Shown here one piece after another: positions 1 through 6,700 of a DNA stretch of 10,043 bases. Position 1 is the stretch's first letter; each line of letters begins with the position of its first letter. A model generated the notes under the pieces. The model had not been told where the DNA came from and did no database searches. It saw only the letters and a program-made list of their open reading frames with translations. The stretch lies in the NCBI GenBank assembly GCA_003454975.1, contig DMST01000038.1, forward strand, positions 5,482 to 15,524, written 5' to 3'. A program made the position numbers and the translations under genes. This DNA comes from Cytophagales bacterium. Its GTDB lineage: Bacteria; Bacteroidota; Bacteroidia; Cytophagales; Cyclobacteriaceae.

Positions 1-229
1 GCTCTCTTACCAGCTTGACTTTTTATAATGGTACCATGCATCCTAGACACCTTATTAATGAGTGAATTACTATAGGTGATAGCGGGGCGCATTACACAAG
101 CCCGGCCCATTGGCCGCTACAGCAATGGGCGATACGGGTAGGCCCCCCAAGAATTAATTTTAATTGAATTTAATGGACCAGCTAAACCCATGATTCTGAC
201 CAGCAAAACAAGTAAAAGCAACCAGCTAA
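1..229. other. Non-coding leader region at the window start
   Basis: I see no convincing coding region here on either strand; the only ATG-initiated frames are a few codons long. The stretch contains a hairpin (101-138), an AT-rich tract around 150-175, and the start of an array of ACCAGCTAA-like 9-mers. There is no tRNA or rRNA signature that I can recognise. The gene upstream of the window is not visible, so this may be the intergenic region before the cluster that follows. Confidence 0.5.
101..138 (+). repeat. Imperfect inverted repeat / RNA hairpin
   Basis: GCCCATTG at 105-112 is perfectly complementary to CAATGGGC at 123-130, giving an 8-bp stem with a 10-nt loop. An outer helix of 4 bp (CCCG 101-104 with CGGG 135-138) can form across a 4-nt bulge. 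No U-tract follows, so a simple intrinsic terminator is unlikely. It could be part of an untranslated leader or the end of an upstream transcript. The pairing is read directly from the sequence; any function is unknown. Confidence 0.4.
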
Positions 230-269
230 ATGATGAACAACAAGCCAGCTAATCAACCAGACCAGCTAA
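177..269 (+). repeat. Array of five ACCAGCTAA-like 9-mers, about 22 bp apart
   Basis: Exact ACCAGCTAA copies start at 177, 221 and 261. One-mismatch copies start at 199 (ACCAGCAAA) and 244 (GCCAGCTAA). Start-to-start spacings are 22, 22, 23 and 17 bp, so the first four copies lie close to two helical turns apart. The sequence between copies is not conserved, so this is not a simple tandem duplication. The array overlaps the start of a doubtful ORF at 230. It could be a cooperative operator or relic repeats; no regulator is identifiable here. Confidence 0.45.
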
Positions 270-472
270 TCATTAACAACAAACCAAAACGTAATCGCAT
301 GAGAAAAAATTTACTATCCCTTGGCTTCCAAAGTTTTATGCTGTGGAGGCAGTACGTATACGATTGGTACCGCAGCCTCGATTATTATGAGCGGCGAACG
401 GTACGGCATACTTTGCCCGTCGTAAGACACGCCGAAATAGTGCTGGTAGAGGCGCGAAAGAGCATACCATAA
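230..472 (+). CDS. Hypothetical 80-aa basic protein (doubtful)
   Basis: This is an 80-codon frame beginning MMNNKPANQ and ending EARKSIP. I do not recognise the family. The first 20 or so residues are Asn/Gln/Pro-rich and are encoded by the ACCAGCTAA repeat array, which makes that part look non-genuine. A later start at 299 (MRKNLLSLG) would give a 57-aa product rich in Tyr, Trp and Arg with no clear signal peptide or membrane helix. There is no ribosome-binding site of note. It sits about 240 bp upstream of the YqiJ-like gene on the same strand. It may be a small real gene or a chance open frame. Confidence 0.3.
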   Translation: MMNNKPANQPDQLIINNKPKRNRMRKNLLSLGFQSFMLWRQYVYDWYRSLDYYERRTVRHTLPVVRHAEIVLVEARKSIP

Positions 473-488
473 CACCTCCTTAATTGAC

Positions 489-539
489 GGTGGGGGATTT
501 GCCGGACGGATTACATGACGGATCTGTCCTCCCCCTACC
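489..539 (+). ncRNA. Long imperfect hairpin, candidate structured leader RNA
   Basis: An outer helix forms from 489-497 with 530-539 (GGT, then GGGGGA against TCCCCC and ACC, with one bulged T at 536). After a 6-nt left bulge (498-503) an inner 8-bp helix forms from GGACGGAT at 504-511 with ATCTGTCC at 522-529, including one G-U pair. Together this gives about 17 base pairs. No poly-U follows, so terminator function is not obvious. It lies 22 bp before a tiny hydrophobic ORF and about 175 bp before the YqiJ-like gene, so it could be part of the leader of that operon. Assignment as a functional RNA is inference. Confidence 0.3.
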
Positions 540-560
540 TACACCCTAACCTGTGAAAGT

Positions 561-623
561 ATGATACTGATAGTCTTGCTGATTTGGTTGATTGGCTACT
601 TGATTTCCTGCCTTTTGTACTGA
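561..623 (+). CDS. Candidate 20-aa single-pass hydrophobic microprotein
   Basis: ATG at 561 opens a 20-codon frame ending with TGA at 621-623. The peptide begins MILIVLLIWLIG and ends YLISCLLY. It contains no charged residue and is long enough to span a bilayer once. A purine-rich TGAAAG lies just before the ATG. The next mini-frame starts 6 nt after the stop, and the YqiJ-like membrane protein gene follows at 714. Small single-helix membrane peptides often accompany membrane complexes, so this may be an accessory subunit. It could also be a leader peptide or a chance frame. Family membership is unknown. Confidence 0.3.
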   Translation: MILIVLLIWLIGYLISCLLY

Positions 624-628
624 AGGAA

Positions 629-709
629 ATGAGGCATAGGTTCATGAAAAAATTATCTTTGGAATTAGCAGAAGGCTATTTCCACACTAACTTTAAGGCA
701 ACACATTGA
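629..709 (+). CDS. Candidate 26-aa leader peptide / mini-ORF
   Basis: ATG at 629 (or 644, same frame) opens a frame ending with TGA at 707-709, only 4 nt before the ATG of the YqiJ-like gene. An AAGG lies directly before 629. The 26-aa product begins MRHRFMKKLS and has no recognisable domain. The spacing would suit translational coupling to the gene at 714. Against this, a good Bacteroidota -7 promoter match sits inside the frame at 654-661; a transcript starting there would not carry the frame's start codon. Coding status is very uncertain. Confidence 0.18.
   Translation: MRHRFMKKLSLELAEGYFHTNFKATH
654..661 (+). promoter_or_regulatory. Candidate Bacteroidota -7 promoter element
   Basis: TATCTTTG matches the Bacteroidota primary sigma factor -7 consensus TAnnTTTG exactly, and it lies 52 bp upstream of the ATG of the YqiJ-like gene. 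A TTG-type -33 element at the usual spacing is not evident (the nearest TTTG, at 614-617, is too far away). The match could therefore be fortuitous. If real, transcription would begin near 668 and drive the YqiJ-flotillin pair. Confidence 0.3.
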
Positions 710-713
710 ACGA

Positions 714-1358
714 ATGAAAGAGCTTCTAGACTTTTCTGTGACAGGTGTCAACTGGATGCCTACGGCCATGCTGGTCTTCTGCCTGTTCTACTGGATCATC
801 GTGATTCTGGGAGTTTTTGATCTGGATACACTGGATTTCGATGTGGACCTTGACTTGGACATAGATGTGGATGGCGATGTAGATGCGGGCGGTGGGGGCA
901 ATACGCTCACCTGGCTTAATAATCTGCTGGCCTTCTTCAATCTAAAATATATCCCTTTTATGGTATGGCTTACATTCCTGGCCTTACCGGTATGGGGAGT
1001 GACCGTATACCTGACCTGGCTCCTGGACATCCATTCCTTTGTGATAGGATTGGGAGTGTACCTTCCGGTGCTGTTTGGGGGGCTGTTTTTGGCAAAATTT
1101 TTAACCTGGCCGCTGGTGAAAGTATTCAAAGCACTCGATGAAGATGCCCCCCAGGATGCTGTGGGTGGTATCGGCTATACCAAGACGAATCTGGAAGGCT
1201 CCAAAAAGGGGCAAGTACAGGTAGAAACCCAAGGCAATCCGGTACTCATAATGGCGCGGGCCATTGAGGGGCAGATGATCGCCAAAGGGGCACAAGTGCT
1301 CGTGATAGAGCACCTGGAAACCGAAAACCTATACCTGGTAGAACCTTACCAGGCATAA
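714..1358 (+). CDS. yqiJ: YqiJ-like three-TM OB-fold membrane protein (flotillin partner)
   Basis: This is a 214-aa membrane protein of the YqiJ/NfeD-like type. Such proteins carry a C-terminal OB-fold and are encoded next to flotillins, with which they work in membrane microdomains. Hydrophobic segments are visible at about residues 16-34, 79-103 and 107-133. A soluble beta-rich domain at about 147-212 contains GGIGYTKTNL and KGAQVLVIEHL, as expected of an OB-fold. Between the first two helices lies an acidic loop (36-57) in which Asp occupies every second position from 41 to 57, followed by a Gly run. The ATG at 714 gives the start typical of the family as I know it (MKELL, then a hydrophobic helix). 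There is no Shine-Dalgarno sequence. The flotillin gene follows after 43 bp, so the two are probably co-transcribed. The family call is from recognition, not a search. Confidence 0.82.
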   Translation: MKELLDFSVTGVNWMPTAMLVFCLFYWIIVILGVFDLDTLDFDVDLDLDIDVDGDVDAGGGGNTLTWLNNLLAFFNLKYIPFMVWLTFLALPVWGVTVYLTWLLDIHSFVIGLGVYLPVLFGGLFLAKFLTWPLVKVFKALDEDAPQDAVGGIGYTKTNLEGSKKGQVQVETQGNPVLIMARAIEGQMIAKGAQVLVIEHLETENLYLVEPYQA

Positions 1359-1401
1359 GAAGATAAACAGACACTCAAATTCAACCTTTAATTAAAACCG
1401 T

Positions 1402-3570
1402 ATGGGCGCAAACATTATTTGGACGATCATCATCGTCTCATCCATTGTTGTAATCGGATTTCTGATTCTGATTGCCAGTATCTACCGCAAGGCTGGTAAA
1501 GGAGAAGCCTTGGTACGTACCGGAGTAGGGGGTACCAAAGTGTTTTTCTCCGGTGGGCTGGTCTTCCCGGTACTCCATAGGATGGAGCGAATGGATATCA
1601 CCGTGAAAACCATTCTGCTGAGCAGAAAAGGCAGTGATGGTTTGATCTGTAAGGACAATATGCGGGCCGATATCCAGACTACGTTCTTCGTACGGGTAAA
1701 CAACCAAGCTAAAGATGTAGAACAAGTGGCCGATTCCATTGGTACGGAGCGGGCTTCGGATCCGCAGCAGCTTGAGTTGTTATTCGATGCGAAGTTCTCG
1801 GAGGCCTTGAAAACTGTAGGTAAGCACTTCGAATTCGTGGAGTTATACAACTCGCGAGCACAGTTTAAGGATCGGATCTTGGAAGAGATTGGTACCGACC
1901 TGAACGGCTACATTCTGGACGACTGCGCGATTGACTATTTGGAGCAGACTAGTATTCAGGACCTGGACGAGAACAACATCCTGGACTCGGAAGGTATCAA
2001 GAAAATTATTGAGCTTACTTCTACCCAAAAAATTGCGGCCAACGAGATCGACCGTGAGCGGGAGAAAGTGATCAAGAAGCAAGATGTAGAGGCCAAAGAA
2101 GCGGTGCTGGAGCTGGAGCGTCAGCAAGAAGAGGCTGAGGCCAAGCAACGTCGGGAGATATCGGTGGTGAAATCACGCGAGACCGCTGAGGCGGATAAGA
2201 TTCGTGAAGAGGAGCGGCTGAAGGCAGAGAAAGCCCGGATTGCAACGGAAGAGGAGATCCAGATAGCCGAAGAAAACCGTATGCGTCAGGTAGCGGTAGC
2301 CTCCAAAAATAAGGAGCGTACCGAGGCCGTGGAAGAAGAGCGTGTGAAGCAGGCCCAGCAGCTGGAAGAAACTGAACGCTTGCGCGTGGTAGAGCTAGCG
2401 ACCATTGAAAAGGAAAAGGCGCTGGAAGTAGAGCGTAAGAATATACAAGACGTAATCCGGGACCGCGTGGCCGTAGAGAAGGCCGTGGTGGAAGAGCAGG
2501 AGCGCATCAACGATACTAAAGCGTTTGCCGAAGCTGAACGTCAACGCAAGGTTAAATTAGTCGCTGCCGAGCGGGATGCTGATGCAGCCCTGGTAGCAGA
2601 AATCAAAGATGCCGAGGCCAAGAAGCAATCGGCCGAGCACGCCGCGAAGCAACGGATCATAGAGTCGGAAGCAGAGCAGCAGAGCTCGGGCATGCGAGCC
2701 GATGCCATCAAGACGCTGGCGGAAGCCGAGGCCGCTGAGAAAGCAGCCTTAGGTATGGCGGAAGCACAAGTGCGAGAGGCAAAAGCACAAGCCCGCGAGA
2801 AAGAGGGCGAGGCGGAAGCCAGTGCAGTAGAAGATTTGTCGTTGGCGGAGGCCAAAGGCATAGAGGCCAAAGCCGAAGCGCAAGCTGGTGCAGAAGACCA
2901 GCTGGGTCTGGTGCGGGCCAAAGTAGCTCGTGAGCAAGGTAAAGCTGACGCCGAGGTGATTGACGTGAAGGCGGATGCCATGGAGAAACAAGGCCTGATG
3001 GAAGCTAAAGTGCTGGAGCAGAAGGGTATAGCGGAAGCAAAAGGCATAGCTGAAAAGGCCAAGGCGATGACCGAACTAGACGGTGTAGGCAAAGAGCACG
3101 AGGAATTCAAACTGAAGCTGGAGGCCCGCAAGGAAATAGAGTTGGCACGCATCAACGTACAAAAGGATGTGGCGCATGCACAGGCTCAGGTGATTTCCGA
3201 GGCCATGAAGTCGGCCAACATCGACATTGTGGGTGGCGAAACCATGTTCTTCGAGCAGATTATGGGCAGCATAACGCAAGGCAAGAAGCTGGACCGCATG
3301 ATGGACAACAGCCAGGTGATGACTCAAGTGAAAGATACCTTCTTTGGTACCCAGAACGGGGACAACTTCAAGGAGCGCTTGCAAGGTTTTATTGACCAGT
3401 TTGGCGTGAAGGGTAAGGATCTACGTGAGCTAAGCCTGACGGCCCTGCTGATGAAGCTGGCCGGGCAGACGGATGACGAGGAGCAGAAGGGTATTCTGGG
3501 CAATCTGAAGACGATTGCTACCACGCTCGGTATCGGCGGCAAGACTGCCGAAGACTTGGGGTTGATTTAA
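1402..3570 (+). CDS. yqiK: Flotillin family protein (YqiK-type), enlarged
   Basis: This 722-aa protein has an N-terminal membrane anchor (residues about 5-27), then a Band-7/SPFH domain (about 30-205, including EALVRTGVGG, RADIQTTFFVRV and a DLNGYILDDCAIDYLEQT segment typical of flotillins). A very long Glu/Ala/Lys/Arg coiled coil (about 210-600) follows. It has repeated AEAKG- and EAKA-type motifs in its distal part. The flotillin end motif is near 604-632 (ANIDIVGGET, then GKKLDRM). About 80 further residues (640-722) follow. Flotillins oligomerise at the cytoplasmic membrane and scaffold microdomains. E. coli YqiK is about 550 aa, so this one is longer in both coiled coil and C-terminus. 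The start at 1402 has an A/T-rich leader (TTAATTAAAA) without a Shine-Dalgarno sequence, usual for Bacteroidota. It lies between a YqiJ-like gene and a giant AAA+ ATPase gene. Confidence 0.9.
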   Translation: MGANIIWTIIIVSSIVVIGFLILIASIYRKAGKGEALVRTGVGGTKVFFSGGLVFPVLHRMERMDITVKTILLSRKGSDGLICKDNMRADIQTTFFVRVNNQAKDVEQVADSIGTERASDPQQLELLFDAKFSEALKTVGKHFEFVELYNSRAQFKDRILEEIGTDLNGYILDDCAIDYLEQTSIQDLDENNILDSEGIKKIIELTSTQKIAANEIDREREKVIKKQDVEAKEAVLELERQQEEAEAKQRREISVVKSRETAEADKIREEERLKAEKARIATEEEIQIAEENRMRQVAVASKNKERTEAVEEERVKQAQQLEETERLRVVELATIEKEKALEVERKNIQDVIRDRVAVEKAVVEEQERINDTKAFAEAERQRKVKLVAAERDADAALVAEIKDAEAKKQSAEHAAKQRIIESEAEQQSSGMRADAIKTLAEAEAAEKAALGMAEAQVREAKAQAREKEGEAEASAVEDLSLAEAKGIEAKAEAQAGAEDQLGLVRAKVAREQGKADAEVIDVKADAMEKQGLMEAKVLEQKGIAEAKGIAEKAKAMTELDGVGKEHEEFKLKLEARKEIELARINVQKDVAHAQAQVISEAMKSANIDIVGGETMFFEQIMGSITQGKKLDRMMDNSQVMTQVKDTFFGTQNGDNFKERLQGFIDQFGVKGKDLRELSLTALLMKLAGQTDDEEQKGILGNLKTIATTLGIGGKTAEDLGLI

Positions 3571-3584
3571 TTTGAAGGTGTTAG

Positions 3585-3608
3585 GGGGGCGTTAAATACA
3601 ACGCCCCC
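3585..3608 (+). terminator. Terminator or attenuator hairpin after the flotillin gene
   Basis: GGGGGCGTT at 3585-3593 pairs perfectly with AACGCCCCC at 3600-3608, giving a 9-bp GC-rich stem with a 6-nt loop. The following sequence (ATCATTTAATTCC) is only moderately T-rich, so termination may be partial. It starts 15 bp after the flotillin stop codon and 103 bp before the ATPase gene. It could reduce ATPase expression relative to the flotillin, or protect the 3' end of the upstream mRNA. Confidence 0.55.
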
Positions 3609-3711
3609 ATCATTTAATTCCTCAAGGCATCCTTTTGCCTTTGGCACATTCCTATGTGCTCATTGATCGTGACCTATTCTTTCCCTTACCTACGATCCCA
3701 CATTTTCTAAC
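3609..3711 (+). promoter_or_regulatory. Leader of the ATPase gene with two small hairpins
   Basis: Two further short inverted repeats follow the GC-rich stem. AAGGCA 3624-3629 pairs with TGCCTT 3636-3641, and GCACAT 3644-3649 pairs with ATGTGC 3654-3659. Each has a 6-bp stem with a 4-6-nt loop. No TAnnTTTG element is present, so I see no clear independent promoter for the ATPase gene. The ATG at 3712 has no Shine-Dalgarno sequence; the leader is pyrimidine-rich. The short stems may be incidental. Confidence 0.25.
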
Positions 3712-6700
3712 ATGGCAGAAGCAACAACTCAACAAACCGACGATAAGAATAAGAGTGCAGCCCTGGAAGGCGGCACCTATGAGATACTGCAGAACCGCCT
3801 GCGCAAAAGTGCGGGTGAATTGCGTGCTCGTCTCAACCAGCTCAATGATGACCGTAAAGATACTTTTGGGGCCCTGGATATGGCCTTGCTCACCACAGAG
3901 CGCATTACTACTGAGCACAATTGTGTGCCGCGGGACATGGTACCCCTGGGTGACCACTTTCTTTTTGGTTACAATGTGCACCTGGGCCTGAAGCAGGAAC
4001 TAGAAGTAGCTGATGTTTTTAGTGTGTACCAGTACGGCAATCAGCATTTTACTCCGAAGGGACTAGAACTGATTGACGATGAGCGATTTATCGATGACTT
4101 CGGTAAACTCTACAAATACTACCGAAATACCACCTTTGCCCGTTTTGCTGTGATAGGACCGCACCTATATATGGTGTTTCGGGTAGGTAAAGAAGTGAAG
4201 GATATCAAGACCTTCAAGTGGATCATCAATGGTGAGGGCGGGCTAGAGTATTTGGATAACCGCAGTGACCACGAGGTGGTATTTCCGGCCCAGCACGAAT
4301 TCCGGTGGGAGCGGGCCACACGAGATGATTTCCGGGACGGTAAGCACCCACACGTTAGTATAAAAGACCACGTGTACGTGGAAACCATCGGCGGTGACCT
4401 TACACTGAAGGTGGAAGACAATACGGACGAAGGCCAGGGGGTCTACTCCGAGCCCGTTGATATTAAAGACCAGACCCTGGACGATGCTGAGTACTGGTAC
4501 GCCGTAGTGGGTAACCTGGTTCTACTTAAGATAAAGCCGTACCAGGAAACGGTATTTCGGTACATCATCTTCAACAAGAAGTTGTCCGAAGCACGCCGGG
4601 TAGACGCTATCAAGGATACCTGCGTATTCCTGCCCGATGACCACGGCATCATCTTCCCCAACGGCTATTATCTGCAGACTGGAGAGTTCAAGCAGTTTGA
4701 GATCCAGCTGGAGGACATGGTCTTCGAAAAGCGTATTCTGTCGCCTAACGGGGAGGACTTTGTGTACGTCTTTCTCAACCGCCTGAGCGGTCAGTATCTA
4801 TTGCTGCCCTACAACCTCATTGCGCAGCAAGTGCAAAACCCCATCACGTGCCACGGCTATAGCATCTTCGAGAACGGCGAGATGGTATATTTCAGGGCAG
4901 AGGACGAGCCTAGCAAGCACCACGCTGTACAGATTTGGCAGACGCCCTACGTAGGGCCCAACTACGTCATACCCGTGCACGAAGAGAACTACCTCTTCAA
5001 GATTGGGAACAAAGAGATTGTACGGGCCATGGCTGAGTGCAACGAGTTGATGACCCTCATTGGTAAAGAGGATAGCTACGGCGGTTTGTACGGAGACCTG
5101 ATCCGGATCAGTACCGATTTGCTGGATAGTTTCCACTGGCTGACCCGGGAGGAAACCCACCAGCTCAACGAGCCCATCGACGAGATTCGGCAGACGGCCA
5201 ACCAGGCCGTGGAGGAGTTCGAGAAGGTGCGCCGCATCCGGGCCAGTACCCAGAAGCAGGTAAGCCAGGTGAGCAAGGAGGCTGATGAGTTGATTCGTCG
5301 GATCAAGAATCGGCGGGCCGAGCATATTTTAGACTATGTAGGCTTCCTGAGTGATCTGCGCCGGGTACGGGGTGAGGTAATCTCGCTGAAAGAACTGCGC
5401 TATGTAGACCTGGATCGTGTGGCGAACTACGAGAGCCAGCTGGAAGAATTTACCGACTCGGTGAGCCAGAATACCGTGCAGTTTTTGCTGCGCAAAGAAG
5501 CGCTGGACCCCTACCGTGATACCGTGCAGGGGCTCAACGAGAAGGTACAGAAGGTAACCAAGGTGGTGCTGGCGGACGAGCTGGATACGGAAATCTCCCA
5601 GGTGGCTGGCGATCTGGAAATGCTGATTGAGATTGTGAGTAACCTTGATATTGAGGATGCTACACAGACCACGGAAATCATTGATCGGATTTCGAATATC
5701 TATTCGGAGTTCAACAAGATAAAGGCGGCCTTGAAGAACAAGCGCCGCGAGCTGGCCCTGGTGGAAGGCCAGGCGGAGTTCAACGCTCAGCTCAAGCTCA
5801 TCGATCAGGGCTCCATCAACTATCTGGACGTGGCGGATACGCCCGAGAAGGTGGATGAATACCTGACCAAGCTGATGGTGCAGCTGGAAGAGCTGGAAGG
5901 CCGTTTTTCAGAGTTTGATGACTACATCGATAAGCTGTCGGTAAAGCGGGAGGAGTTGTACAATGCCTTCGAAAGCCGCAAGGTGGCCCTGATTGAGGCC
6001 CGCAACAAGCGCGCGAATACGCTGATGTCGGCGGCCGAGCGGATCATTAAAGCCGTGAAAAGCCGCCTGGGCCGTTTCGAGTCGGTGGCTGAGATCAATG
6101 GCTATTATGCCTCTGACCTGATGATCGAGAAGGCGCGCAACATTGTGGACGAGCTGTTGGAATTGGGCGATTCGGTGAAAGCTGACGATGTGCAGAGCCA
6201 GCTGAAAACGGCCCGCGAGGAGGCCGTACGCCAGCTCAAGGACCGCACCGAGCTCTACGTAGACGGGCAGGACGTGATTAAGCTGGGCAACCATGCCTTT
6301 AGCGTGAACACGCAGCCTTTGGAGCTGACCACGGTGTTCCGCAACGATAGCCTGTACTACCACCTCACCGGTACCAACTTCTTCGAGGAGGTAATCGATG
6401 AGACGGTGCAAGAGGCCAAGGATGTATGGGACCAGAGCTTAGTGAGTGAAAACCGAACTGTGTACCGGGGTGAATACCTGGCCTACAGCCTGTTGGACGA
6501 GGCCATGCGCACCGGCAGCCCGGCTCCGCAAGCAGAGGTGCCCCAGCATACGGTGTTGAGCCTGAGTCACTTGACGGAGGAAGAGGTGCAAGCCTACGTG
6601 GCTGCTCGTATGGCCACCCGATTCAATGAGGGGTACGTGAAGGGGGTGCACGATGCTGATGCAGCCAAGCTGCTCAGTGCCTTGGTGCGCATGGTACAAG

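Noticed and set aside
15..29. TTGACT followed by TATAAT, resembling a sigma-70 promoter
   Set aside because: The spacer is only 3 bp instead of about 17, and Bacteroidota use different -33/-7 elements.
2541..3155. A 204-codon minus-strand frame rich in Ser and Ala
   Set aside because: It is the mirror of the Glu/Ala/Lys-rich coiled coil of the flotillin gene; its low-complexity Ser/Ala composition is what that repeat gives when read in reverse.
2038..3180. Repetitive GAGGCC/GAAGC/AAAGCC DNA as a tandem repeat or CRISPR-like array
   Set aside because: The periodicity follows heptad and AEAK-type protein repeats of the flotillin coiled coil; there are no constant repeats with unique spacers.
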